64,000 nucleotides of DNA, from positions 5,352,170 to 5,416,169 of the forward strand of contig NC_021985.1 of NCBI RefSeq assembly GCF_000444875.1, given 5' to 3'. The notes beneath the pieces were generated by a model. It did no database searches, was not told the DNA's origin, and was given only the letters and a program-made list of their open reading frames with translations. Below are positions 51,232-59,752 of this stretch, one piece after another (within the stretch, counting starts at the first letter, position 1; each line of letters opens with the position of its first letter). This DNA is from Streptomyces collinus Tu 365. GTDB taxonomy: Bacteria > Actinomycetota > Actinomycetes > Streptomycetales > Streptomycetaceae. A program made the position numbers and the translations under genes.

Positions 51232-52185
51232 GTGACCATCAGTAGCGCAAAGCGGAGGCAGCCGAGCCTCGCGCAGCTGCGCGCCTTCGCCGCCGTGGCC
51301 GAGCACCTGCACTTCCGGGACGCGGCCGCCGCGATCGGCATGAGCCAGCCCGCGCTCTCCGGCGCGGTCTCCGCGCTGGAGGAGACCCTGGGTGTGACCC
51401 TCCTCGAGCGTACGACGCGCAAGGTACTGCTCTCGCCCGCCGGCGAGCGGCTCGCGGTGCGGGCCAAGGCCGTGCTGGACGAGGTCGGGGCGCTGCTGGA
51501 GGAGGCCGAGGCGGTCCGCGCGCCGTTCACCGGTGCGCTGCGGCTCGGGGTGATCCCGACCGTCGCGCCCTACCTGCTGCCCACCGTGCTGCGGCTGGTG
51601 CACGAACGCTATCCGCACCTCGACCTCCAGGTGCACGAGGAGCAGACCGCGAGCCTCGTCGAGGGCCTGAACTCCGGCCGCCTCGACCTGCTGCTGCTCG
51701 CCGTCCCGCTCGGTGTCCCCGGTGTCACCGAACTCCCGCTTTTTGACGAGGACTTCGTGCTCGTCACCCCGCTGGACCACTGGCTCGGCGGCCGTGAGGG
51801 CATCCCGCGCGAAGCCCTGAAGGAGCTGAACCTGCTGCTCCTGGACGAGGGTCACTGCCTGCGCGACCAGGCGCTGGACATCTGCCGCGAGGCCGGGCGG
51901 GAGGACGCCCCGGTCACCACCACCGCCGCCGGGCTCTCCACCCTGGTGCAGCTGGTGGCGGGCGGCCTCGGCTGCACCCTGCTCCCGCGCACCGCCGTCA
52001 AGGTGGAGACCACCCGCAGCAGCCAGCTGCTCACCGGGTACTTCGCCGAACCCGCCCCGAGCCGCCGGATCGCCCTCGCCATGCGCACCGGCGCCGCCCG
52101 CGGCGCGGAGTACGGGCAGCTCGCCGAGGCGCTGCGCGAGGCCATGCGCCCGCTGCCGGTCCGGCTCCTCGGCACCGGCGCCTGA
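51232..52185 (+). CDS. oxyR: Peroxide sensor and regulator OxyR (LysR family)
   Basis: 317 aa from the GTG at 51232, preceded by CGGAGG. Winged helix-turn-helix at the N-terminus (FRDAAAAIGMSQPALSGAVS) and a LysR regulatory domain. The redox cysteines are in DEGHCLRDQALDICRE, eight residues between them as in OxyR. Oxidation by peroxide forms the disulfide and activates ahpC-ahpD and oxyR itself. Confidence 0.95.
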   Translation: MTISSAKRRQPSLAQLRAFAAVAEHLHFRDAAAAIGMSQPALSGAVSALEETLGVTLLERTTRKVLLSPAGERLAVRAKAVLDEVGALLEEAEAVRAPFTGALRLGVIPTVAPYLLPTVLRLVHERYPHLDLQVHEEQTASLVEGLNSGRLDLLLLAVPLGVPGVTELPLFDEDFVLVTPLDHWLGGREGIPREALKELNLLLLDEGHCLRDQALDICREAGREDAPVTTTAAGLSTLVQLVAGGLGCTLLPRTAVKVETTRSSQLLTGYFAEPAPSRRIALAMRTGAARGAEYGQLAEALREAMRPLPVRLLGTGA

Positions 52186-52220
52186 GAACCGGGTTCACGG
52201 CGGCGGCCGCAGCGACGACG

Positions 52221-52259
52221 GCCGGACGGGCCCCTCCCGCCGGGAGGGGCCCGTCCGGC
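52221..52259. terminator. Bidirectional terminator between oxyR and the ABC permease gene
   Basis: A perfect 18-bp stem (52221-52238 with 52242-52259) and a 3-nt loop between two convergent genes. Confidence 0.92.
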
Positions 52260-52277
52260 TGTTCGGCGGGGGCGGGG

Positions 52278-54626
52278 CTACTCGGTGCGCAGGCCCTCCG
52301 GGCGCATCAGGCGCAGCAACGGAGGCATGCTGAGCAGGGTGACCGCGAGGACGACCGCCGCGCCGATGCCGGTCATCGTCAGCACCCCCGGCCAGTCGAC
52401 GCTCACCGTCGCGCCCACCATCTTCAGCAGCACCGCGCCGAGCGTCAGTCCCACGACCCCCGCGAGCAGCAGGCCGAGCGCGATCGGGATGGCGGTCTGC
52501 CACAGCACCGACAGGCTCAGCGTGCGCCGGCGGGTGCCGAAGGCGACCAGCGCCGACAGCAGCTTCCTGCGCTCGCGCAACTGCTCCAGCTGGGAGACCA
52601 GCAGGCTCGCGCCGATCAGCGCCAGCACACAGGTGGCACCCACGAGCAGACCGGTGCGGATGGAGGTGAACTTGTCCGACTGCTCGGTGGCCGACCAGTC
52701 CATCGCGTCCGCCAGCGGGTCCACCCGGGCCGCCGTGTTGCGGACGTACTCGTGCGCGTCGGTCACCGACTCGTCGAGTGTCAGGTACGCCCGGGTGCTC
52801 ATCGCACCGGTCAGCCGTCCGGGCATGGCGGCCGGGGTCAGCAGCAGGCCACTCGCGATGTTTCCGATCGGGCCGTCGACCGCGCGTGCCTGCTTCAGGC
52901 CGCCCGGCACCGTCCACAGCAGGTCCCGTCCCGGGGTCAGGCCGTTGCCCGTCTCGACGTGGAGCCTGCGGCCCGTCACCGCGAGCTTCTTGGTGTCGGC
53001 GTCCATCTGCCTGTCGCCGCCCGTGGCCACGAAGACGTCGCCGTCGTGGCAGGAGGGCAGCTTCGCCACCTCGCGCAGCGCGGCGCAGTCGCCGACGGTC
53101 GCGCTCGACGAGGTGTGCGGCCCGGCCCCGGTGGTCCAGGTGCTGTCGGCGATCTGGAGGTTGCCCAGCGCGGTGGCCTTGCGCACGCCCCGGGTAGCGG
53201 TGAAGTCCCGGCCGACCGGGGCGAGTGCGGTGCCCCGGGGGAGCTGGACCTCCATCTGGATGCGGTCGACGTCCTGTCCGGTGACCTTGGTGTAGTCGCC
53301 CTCGACGCCCGCGAACAGCATCTGCAGGGCGATCGCGCCGGCCACCGCCACCGCGATGCCGTTCACCAGGCGGGCCGCCGTGCCACTGCTCAACTGGAGC
53401 CTGCGCACCGCGAGCTGCCAGGCGACTCCGCCCTTGCCGAGCCGGCCCACCACGGCCTCGACGACCCACGGCAGCAGCGCGGTGACGCCGACGAGCAGCA
53501 GCAGCACGCCGCCGATCACCAGGTACTGGTTGAAGTCGCCGTTCGACCGGCCCTGGCCGATCATCGGGGCGAGCATGGCCAGTCCGCCGACCGGCAGCAG
53601 CAGCCGCCACCACAGCCGGCGCTTCGCGGGCTTGGCCGTACGGACCACGCCGAGCGGTTCGATGACCACTCCGCGCAGGGCGAGCAGGGTGACCAGCACC
53701 GCGGCCGCCGGGACCGTGACCGCGACCAGCGCGGCCAGCGCGGGTGTCGGGTTGAGGTAGCTCGGGAAGACGCTGACGCCGAGGATCTCCGCCGAGCCGG
53801 CGAGCTGCCGGCCGATCAGGAAGAAGACGGTGCCGAAGACCAGTCCGACCAGCGATCCGGCGAGGGCCTCGCCCGCCGCGATCCGACGGGTCATCCGGCT
53901 GTCGGAGCCGACCAGCCGCAGCGCCGCCAGCCTGCGGTCGCGCCGCTCGCCGCCGAACCGTACGGCCGCGGCGATGAACACGGCGACCGGCATCAGCAGC
54001 ACCACGAACACGACGAGCACCAGCAGGATCAGCACCGGGTCGGTCTGCGAGGGCACCGCGTTCGGGTTGCCGAACTCGGTGATCCGGGCGGTCTGCCAGC
54101 CGTTGATGCGCGACGCCAGGTTCTTCGCGCCGGCGTAGTAGGCCAGTTCGTGCGAGCCGATGAGCCCGGGCTCGGCGATGGTGCCGACCACCCGGTAGGG
54201 CAGCCGGTCGCGCAGCAGTTTGCCGTCGGACGAGTCGAGCAGCCGCTTCAGGGCGGGGGAGACGACCATGTCGCCCGGCGCCGGGTAGCGGGTCAGGCCC
54301 GGGGCGAGCGGCGCGCGCGGTCCCTCGGGTTCCACCAGGCGGCCGCGGACGTCGGCGCCGCGGTAGGTCGAGTTGGCGTCCGCGATCACCAGGGTGTCGT
54401 CGCCCTTGGCCGTGTGCTCCCGGCTGTAGGTGTAGTCCAGGCGGGCCTGGTCGCGGTCGTGCCGGACGGCGAGGGCGCTGGGCAGGGCGGTCGTCAGCAG
54501 CAGCAGTGCGACGCCGAGTCCGACGCCGATCGCCGTGAGCAGCACCCGGGCCCAGCCCTCGCGGCCGCCGGTGAAGGCGAACCGGGCCCCCAGGGCCAGG
54601 TCCCTGGACCACTGGCGGACCTTCAT
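52278..54626 (-). CDS. FtsX-like ABC transporter permease
   Basis: 782 aa from the ATG at 54626. MacB/FtsX-type layout: an N-terminal helix (VLLTAIGVGLGVALLLL), a large extracytoplasmic domain (about 45-220), a first block of helices (VLILLVLVVFVVLLMPV onward), a second outer domain (about 460-620), and final helices with the FtsX region (VLALIGASLLVSQLEQLRERRK, LGLLLAGVVGLTLGAVLL). It forms an exporter or mechanotransmission complex with the ATPase whose gene overlaps it (ATGA). Cargo unknown; PadR-linked pumps of this type often export antibiotics or peptides. Confidence 0.92.
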   Translation of the reverse strand: MKVRQWSRDLALGARFAFTGGREGWARVLLTAIGVGLGVALLLLTTALPSALAVRHDRDQARLDYTYSREHTAKGDDTLVIADANSTYRGADVRGRLVEPEGPRAPLAPGLTRYPAPGDMVVSPALKRLLDSSDGKLLRDRLPYRVVGTIAEPGLIGSHELAYYAGAKNLASRINGWQTARITEFGNPNAVPSQTDPVLILLVLVVFVVLLMPVAVFIAAAVRFGGERRDRRLAALRLVGSDSRMTRRIAAGEALAGSLVGLVFGTVFFLIGRQLAGSAEILGVSVFPSYLNPTPALAALVAVTVPAAAVLVTLLALRGVVIEPLGVVRTAKPAKRRLWWRLLLPVGGLAMLAPMIGQGRSNGDFNQYLVIGGVLLLLVGVTALLPWVVEAVVGRLGKGGVAWQLAVRRLQLSSGTAARLVNGIAVAVAGAIALQMLFAGVEGDYTKVTGQDVDRIQMEVQLPRGTALAPVGRDFTATRGVRKATALGNLQIADSTWTTGAGPHTSSSATVGDCAALREVAKLPSCHDGDVFVATGGDRQMDADTKKLAVTGRRLHVETGNGLTPGRDLLWTVPGGLKQARAVDGPIGNIASGLLLTPAAMPGRLTGAMSTRAYLTLDESVTDAHEYVRNTAARVDPLADAMDWSATEQSDKFTSIRTGLLVGATCVLALIGASLLVSQLEQLRERRKLLSALVAFGTRRRTLSLSVLWQTAIPIALGLLLAGVVGLTLGAVLLKMVGATVSVDWPGVLTMTGIGAAVVLAVTLLSMPPLLRLMRPEGLRTE

Positions 54627-55312
54627 ATGGCCCGCTCCATGTCCCGGGACCTGCCGTCGCGTACGACGATCTCGCGGTCGGAGTAGGCCGCGACCCGTGC
54701 CTCGTGCGTGACGAGGACGACGGCGGCGTCGGTGGAGCGGGCCGCGTCGGTGAGCAGTTCCATGACCCGCTCGCCGTTGAGGGAGTCCAGCGCGCCGGTG
54801 GGCTCGTCGGCGAACAGCACCCGGGGCCCGGTGACCAGGCTGCGGGCCACCGCGACCCGCTGTCCCTGGCCGCCGGAGACCTCGCCGGGCCGCTTGCCCT
54901 TCAGGTCGTCGACCTCCAGGCGCTCCATCCAGCCCAGCGCCGCCTTCTCGGCGGCCTTGCGGGAGGTGCCGTTCAGCCGCAGCGGGAGCGCCACGTTCTC
55001 CACGCAGGTCAGCTCGGGGACGAGCTGGCCGAACTGGAAGACGAAGCCGAAGTCGCTGCGCCGCAGGGCGCTGCGCTCGGCGTCGCTCATGGTGGCCAGC
55101 TCGCGGCCGGCGTAGGTGATCGAGCCCGAGTCGGGCTGGACGATCCCGGCGAGGCAGTGCAGCAGCGTCGACTTGCCGGACCCGGAGGGGCCCATGACCG
55201 CGACGACCTCGCCGGGGTGGATGGAGAACCCGGCGCCGTCCAGGGCGAGCGTGGGGCCGTAGGCCTTGCGCAGGTCCTCGGCGACGAGCAGGGAACCGGG
55301 GGGAGGGGTCAT
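54623..55312 (-). CDS. ABC transporter ATP-binding protein (MacB/LolD type)
   Basis: 229 aa. Walker A GPSGSGKST, Q-loop FVFQFGQLVPEL, signature VSGGQGQRVAVAR, Walker B VLFADEPTGALDS and H-loop LVTHEARV. In the signature, the residue after SGG is Gln-Gly-Gln, as usual. It energises the FtsX-like permease. Its ATG overlaps the padR stop and its stop overlaps the permease start, so the three genes form one unit. Confidence 0.95.
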   Translation of the reverse strand: MTPPPGSLLVAEDLRKAYGPTLALDGAGFSIHPGEVVAVMGPSGSGKSTLLHCLAGIVQPDSGSITYAGRELATMSDAERSALRRSDFGFVFQFGQLVPELTCVENVALPLRLNGTSRKAAEKAALGWMERLEVDDLKGKRPGEVSGGQGQRVAVARSLVTGPRVLFADEPTGALDSLNGERVMELLTDAARSTDAAVVLVTHEARVAAYSDREIVVRDGRSRDMERAI

Positions 55313-55833
55313 CGGGCCACCTCCGCACGGAGCCTGTCCAGCCGGGCGGCGGTCAGTTCCAGCCAGCGCAGGTCGGCCTCCAGGTGGAACAGGGCGTGGT
55401 CGCAGACGAGCTGGTCCGCGAGGTCGCCCTTGCGCTTGCGGTCCGTCAGGATGCGCATGCTGCGCAGGTGCTCGGCGCGCTGGGTGTCGAGGATGTCGGC
55501 CGCGTCCCGGTGGGTGAGCAGCGCGAGGACGACCTTGGTGTACAGGGTCGACTGGAGGTACTCCTCCGGCTTCTCCGGGGTCGCGAGCCAGCGCGCCACG
55601 TCGGTGACGCCGGCGTCCGTGATGGCGTACCGCTTGCGGTCGGGGCCGCCACCGGCCTCGATCCCGTCGACCTCGACGAGCCCGTTCTTCAGCAGCCGGG
55701 ACATCGTCGAGTAGACCTGGCCGTAGTGCAGGGGCCGGTCGTGACCGAACTTCTCGTCAAAGGCGCGCTTCAGGTCGTAACCGTGTCGCGGGCCGGACTC
55801 AAGGAGTCCCAGGAGGGTGTGACCGATGGACAT
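55309..55833 (-). CDS. PadR-family transcriptional repressor of the ABC exporter
   Basis: 174 aa. N-terminal winged helix (LLGLLESGPRHGYDLKRAF, YGQVYSTMSRLLKNGLVEVD) and a C-terminal coiled dimer domain (Vir_C type). The ATG at 55833 is six bases after a TAGAGT -10, so the mRNA is probably leaderless. The inverted repeat at 55840-55885 overlaps this promoter and is the likely self-regulated operator. PadR repressors release DNA on binding a small lipophilic ligand, inducing the pump. Confidence 0.93.
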   Translation of the reverse strand: MSIGHTLLGLLESGPRHGYDLKRAFDEKFGHDRPLHYGQVYSTMSRLLKNGLVEVDGIEAGGGPDRKRYAITDAGVTDVARWLATPEKPEEYLQSTLYTKVVLALLTHRDAADILDTQRAEHLRSMRILTDRKRKGDLADQLVCDHALFHLEADLRWLELTAARLDRLRAEVAR

Positions 55834-55839
55834 GGCAGC

Positions 55840-55885
55840 ACTCTACACACGGTGTATACGCACCATGTATACGCGGAGTGTGTAG
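55840..55885 (-). promoter_or_regulatory. Promoter and PadR operator of the exporter operon
   Basis: CTACACAC (55843-55850) and GTGTGTAG (55878-55885) are inverted arms around two TGTATACGC direct repeats (55853-55861 and 55866-55874), each with a GTATAC palindrome. The -10 TAGAGT (55840-55845, minus strand) lies at one edge. Confidence 0.75.
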
Positions 55886-55948
55886 CCCGTCGCGGCTGGT
55901 ACGCGCCGCGGGTGCGGCCGGTACGACGGTGCAGGTGGGGGGCGATTG

Positions 55949-56212
55949 TCACGGTTCTGCGACAGGCGGCCGGCCCCGCCGCGGCAGCGGGCCGGTGTCC
56001 TTCGGCAGCCGCCCCGCGTCGGCCAGCGCCTTGCGCAGCAGGAACTCGATCTGGGCGTTGGCCGACCGCAGCTCGTCCCCGGCCCAGCGCGCCAGGGCCT
56101 CGTACACCTGCGGGTCGAGCCTCAGCAGCACCTGCTTGCGCTGCTGGGGCCGGCGCCGCCGGGCCGGGTCCGCGGGCGTGCCCTCGGCCGGGCCCTCGGG
56201 GGGAGTCGTCAC
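55949..56212 (-). CDS. Ribbon-helix-helix (Arc-like) small DNA-binding protein
   Basis: 87 aa. The GTG at 56212 overlaps the SPFH-gene stop (GTGA), so it is translated with it. After a Pro/Arg-rich start comes the RHH core: KQVLLRLDPQVYEALARWAG (strand and first helix) and RSANAQIEFLLRKALADAG (second helix). Such dimers bind short palindromes. A perfect palindrome inside the promoter of this same operon is a good candidate site. The longer frame upstream on this strand is a shadow of the SPFH gene. Confidence 0.85.
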   Translation of the reverse strand: MTTPPEGPAEGTPADPARRRRPQQRKQVLLRLDPQVYEALARWAGDELRSANAQIEFLLRKALADAGRLPKDTGPLPRRGRPPVAEP

Positions 56213-57144
56213 TGGTAGAGCGTTCCGGTGTTCAGCACGGGCTGCGGGGCCCGGTCGCCGCACAGCACCACCATCAGGTTGGACACCATCGCCGCCTTCC
56301 GTTCGTCGTCCAGCTCCACGATGTCGCGCTCCGCGATCCGGGTGAGCGCGGCCTCCACCATGCCGACCGCGCCGTCCACGATCTGCCGCCGGGCCGCGAC
56401 GACGGCGCCGGCCTGCTGGCGCTGGAGCATCGCCGAGGCGATCTCGGGAGCGTACGCGAGATGGGTGAACCGCGACTCGATGACACTCACCCCGGCCGCC
56501 TCCACGCGCGCCTGGAGCTCCACGGCCAGCTTCTCGGTGATCTCCTCGGCGTTGCCGCGCAGCGAGAGGCCGTCCTCCTCGTGGGCGTCGTAGGGGTACT
56601 CGATGGCGATGTGCCGGACCGCCGTCTCGGTCTGGGTGGCGACGAACTCGGCGAAGTCGTCCACCTCGAAGGTGGCCTGCGCGGTGTCCTGGACCTTCCA
56701 CACCACGACCGCGGCCAGCTCGATCGGGTTGCCGTAGGCGTCGTTGACCTTCAGTACCGCGGTCTCGTGGTTGCGCACGCGGGTGGAGACGCGGGTGCGC
56801 GAGGTGAAGGGGTTCACCCAGCGCAGGCCGTCCTGCCGGATCGTGCCCCGGTAGCGGCCGAACAGCTGGACCACCCGGGCCTCGCCGGGGGCGACCGTGT
56901 TCAGGCCGCGCATCGCGATCACCGCGGCGAGGAAGACCAGGAAGCCGCCCGCGACGAACCCGCCCTCGGCACCCCCGGAGCCGGCCGCGGCGCCGGCGGC
57001 GAACAGGGCGGCGGCGACGCCGAGCCCCAGCAGGCCGAGCAGCAGGGCGAGCCCGCCGCCGATGCTGTGCGCCGGGAACTCCCGCACGCGGGGTGCGGGC
57101 ATCTCGGGTACGTCGGCGGTCGCGGACGCGTCGTGTGCGGACAT
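56209..57144 (-). CDS. SPFH (slipin/stomatin-like) membrane protein
   Basis: 311 aa. Two hydrophobic helices ([20 protein letters not shown] and [16 protein letters not shown], about residues 28-80) then an SPFH/Band 7 domain ([39 protein letters not shown]) and the helical stretch with [24 protein letters not shown] proteins form large cages or rafts at the membrane and tune proteases or lipid organisation. A GGGGGGA site precedes the ATG at 57144. Its promoter contains a perfect 14-bp palindrome. Confidence 0.93.
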   Translation of the reverse strand: MSAHDASATADVPEMPAPRVREFPAHSIGGGLALLLGLLGLGVAAALFAAGAAAGSGGAEGGFVAGGFLVFLAAVIAMRGLNTVAPGEARVVQLFGRYRGTIRQDGLRWVNPFTSRTRVSTRVRNHETAVLKVNDAYGNPIELAAVVVWKVQDTAQATFEVDDFAEFVATQTETAVRHIAIEYPYDAHEEDGLSLRGNAEEITEKLAVELQARVEAAGVSVIESRFTHLAYAPEIASAMLQRQQAGAVVAARRQIVDGAVGMVEAALTRIAERDIVELDDERKAAMVSNLMVVLCGDRAPQPVLNTGTLYQ

Positions 57145-57182
57145 GGTGGGTCCCCCCGTTCTCGGAACATCTATCGTGCTTC

Positions 57183-57212
57183 TAGCTAAGTGATATCACT
57201 TTCGCTTGTCAA
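57183..57212 (-). promoter_or_regulatory. SPFH-RHH operon promoter with operator palindrome between -35 and -10
   Basis: On the minus strand TTGACA (57207-57212) and TAGCTA (57183-57188) are 18 bp apart. The perfect 14-bp palindrome AAGTGATATCACTT (57188-57201) fills most of the spacer, so a bound protein would block RNA polymerase. Confidence 0.75.
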
Positions 57213-57362
57213 GCAACCCCGAACCCTCCCCAGCCGTCGGTTCCCTTGGGGTCGGGTGCTGATTGTCACGTCCGTAAAAGAGCGGATCGGACGCCCTTTG
57301 TCATATAGACGGGTGTTAGCTTTCGGAGCTGACCTCACGACGGAAGCGGAGCGTAGGGACCC

Positions 57363-59696
57363 ATGGGACGAGCGGAAGAGAGACGAGCGCGGCAGCGCGG
57401 AGGCCACCGCGCGGCACCCAGGCGTTCCCCGTCCGCAGCCGCGGCGCCCGCGGCCGGCGCCAAGCCCGCCAAGGGCCGCATACGCAGGCTGTTCACCTGG
57501 AAGAAGATGCTCGGCACGTTCCTCGGACTGTGCCTGCTCGGCATCGGCGGCTTCGTCGTCCTGTACATGCTCGTCGACGTGCCCAAGGGCAACGCCGCCG
57601 CCCGCCAGCAGAGCAACATCTACAAGTACAGCGACGGCTCCGTCCTGGCCCGCGTCGGCACGGTCAACCGCGAGAGCGTCGACCTCGCCAAGGTGCCCAA
57701 GCCCGTCCAGCACACCTTCGTCGCGGCGGAGAACAAGACCTTCTACCACGACTCCGGGATCGACGTGAGGGGCCTGGCCCGCGGCCTGTTCAACACGGTC
57801 AGCGGCCACGGCACCCAGGGCGGCTCGACCATCACCCAGCAGTACGTGAAGAACTACTACCTGAACCAGGACCAGACGGTCACCCGCAAGCTCAAGGAGA
57901 TGGTCATCTCCCTGAAGGTGGACCGCCGCCTGACCAAGGAGCAGATCCTCGCGGGCTACATCAACACCAGCTACTACGGCCGCAACGCCTACGGCATCCA
58001 GGCCGCCGCGCAGGCCTACTACCGCACCGACGCGAGCAAGCTCAGCGTCCAGCAGGGCGCCTACCTCGCCGCCCTGCTCCAGGCACCCAGCCAGTACGAC
58101 TGGGCCGTCGCCGGACCCGTGGGCAAACGCCTGGTGCAGGAACGCTGGAACTACGTCCTGGACAACATGGTCAAGCAGAAGTGGCTGGACCCCACCGAGC
58201 GCCAGAACATGCAGTTCAAGGACGCCATCCCCGAGGACCCCAAGGGGACGCCCGGTGAGGAGGGCCAGAAGGGCTACCTGGTCCAGCTCGCCAACCAGCA
58301 GCTCGAACAGCAGCTGATGAGCGACGAGGGCATGTCCCGCTCCCAGGCGGAGTCCGCCGTGGTGGACCGCGGCTGGACCATCACCCTGAACATCGACAAG
58401 AAGCGGCAGAAGGCGCTGGAGCAGGCGGTCAAGTCACAGCTCACCAGCAAGCTGAACCCGAAGAAGCGCAAGGTCGACGGCAACGTCCAGGCCGGCGCCG
58501 TGTCCGTCGACCCCAAGACGGGCCGTGTCGTCGCCCTCTACGGCGGCCAGGACTACTTCAAGCACTACTTCAACAACGCCACCCGCCGCGACTACCAGCC
58601 CGCCTCCACGTTCAAGCCGGTCATCCTCGCCGCCGCGCTGGAGCACAACGCCACCACGCAGACCGGCAAGCCGATCAACGCCGGCACCCTCTACGACGGC
58701 ACCAGCGGCCGCCAGGTCCTCGACCACGGCAGCAAGGTCGGCTTCGCCCCGCCCAACGAGGACCACGTCGACTACGGCCCCATCACCGTCCAGCGGGCCA
58801 TGGACGAGTCCGTCAACTCCGTCTTCGCGCAGATGGGCGTCGACGTCGGCATGACCAAGGTCATGGACACCGCCAAGCAGCTCGGCATGGACACCGAGGG
58901 CATGCAGGCGGTGCCCGCCCAGACACTCGGCTCGATGGGCGCCAGCCCGCTGGAGATGGCCGGGATCTACGCCACGTTCGACAACCACGGCCACAAGGTC
59001 ACCCCGTCCATCGTGAAGACGGCCGAGCAGAAGGACCGCTCGGTCCACATGCCCGACCCGATCGGCGACCAGGTGATCAGCCGGACCGCCGCCGACACGG
59101 TGACCTCCGTACTGACCGGCGTGGTCGACGACGGCACGGCCAAGACCTCCGTCGCGGCCAACCCGCTGCGCAACGGCCAGCAGGTGGCCGGCAAGACCGG
59201 CACCTCCGACGAGAACAAGTCCGCCTGGTTCACCGGCTACACCCCCGACCTGGTCACCTCCGTCGGCCTGTTCGGCGAGGACGGCAAGACCAGGTCCCAC
59301 GTGAGCATGATGGGCGCCACCGGCCTGCTGCCCTACCCCGGCCGCGTCAACGGCGGCAGCTACCCGGCCCGGATCTGGGCCGAGTACACCTTCGGCGTCA
59401 CCGAGCGGGCCAGGTTCGACCTGGACACCACCCAGGGCGCCGCGGTCGAGCCGACCGACACCCCGACGCTCAGCCGGACACCGTCCCAGAGCCCCTCGGA
59501 CACCCCGAGCAGCAAGCCGCCGACGTCCACGTCCGCGTCCCCGTCCGGCACACCGTCCCGGACGCCGACCCGGACCCCGACGCAGACACCCAGCCAGACC
59601 CCGACCTCGCCATCCCCGACCACCGGGCAGCCGACGGACGGCGTCACCCAGGACCCGCTCAATCCCGGCAACACGGACAACCTCGGCCGCCAGTAG
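57363..59696 (+). CDS. Class A penicillin-binding protein (glycosyltransferase/transpeptidase)
   Basis: 777 aa. Basic start (1-45), one membrane helix (MLGTFLGLCLLGIGGFVVLYML), GT51 domain with catalytic Glu in FVAAENKTFYHDSG and GGSTITQQYVKNYYL, then the transpeptidase with SxxK in PASTFKPV, SxN in DESVNSVFAQMG and KTG in AGKTGTSDENKS. A Ser/Thr/Pro-rich tail of about 85 residues ends the protein. It polymerises and cross-links peptidoglycan outside the membrane. The frame-matched ATG at 57363 is only a few bases after a weak AGGGAC-type site. Confidence 0.95.
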   Translation: MGRAEERRARQRGGHRAAPRRSPSAAAAPAAGAKPAKGRIRRLFTWKKMLGTFLGLCLLGIGGFVVLYMLVDVPKGNAAARQQSNIYKYSDGSVLARVGTVNRESVDLAKVPKPVQHTFVAAENKTFYHDSGIDVRGLARGLFNTVSGHGTQGGSTITQQYVKNYYLNQDQTVTRKLKEMVISLKVDRRLTKEQILAGYINTSYYGRNAYGIQAAAQAYYRTDASKLSVQQGAYLAALLQAPSQYDWAVAGPVGKRLVQERWNYVLDNMVKQKWLDPTERQNMQFKDAIPEDPKGTPGEEGQKGYLVQLANQQLEQQLMSDEGMSRSQAESAVVDRGWTITLNIDKKRQKALEQAVKSQLTSKLNPKKRKVDGNVQAGAVSVDPKTGRVVALYGGQDYFKHYFNNATRRDYQPASTFKPVILAAALEHNATTQTGKPINAGTLYDGTSGRQVLDHGSKVGFAPPNEDHVDYGPITVQRAMDESVNSVFAQMGVDVGMTKVMDTAKQLGMDTEGMQAVPAQTLGSMGASPLEMAGIYATFDNHGHKVTPSIVKTAEQKDRSVHMPDPIGDQVISRTAADTVTSVLTGVVDDGTAKTSVAANPLRNGQQVAGKTGTSDENKSAWFTGYTPDLVTSVGLFGEDGKTRSHVSMMGATGLLPYPGRVNGGSYPARIWAEYTFGVTERARFDLDTTQGAAVEPTDTPTLSRTPSQSPSDTPSSKPPTSTSASPSGTPSRTPTRTPTQTPSQTPTSPSPTTGQPTDGVTQDPLNPGNTDNLGRQ

Positions 59697-59707
59697 GCCA
59701 CACACGA

Positions 59708-59744
59708 GAGGGGCCGCCCGAGGGAAACCCCCGGGCGGCCCCTC
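59708..59744. terminator. Bidirectional terminator between the PBP and phosphatase genes
   Basis: A perfect 13-bp stem (GAGGGGCCGCCCG at 59708-59720 with 59732-59744) between two convergent genes. Confidence 0.9.
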
Positions 59745-59752
59745 CCGCGCGC

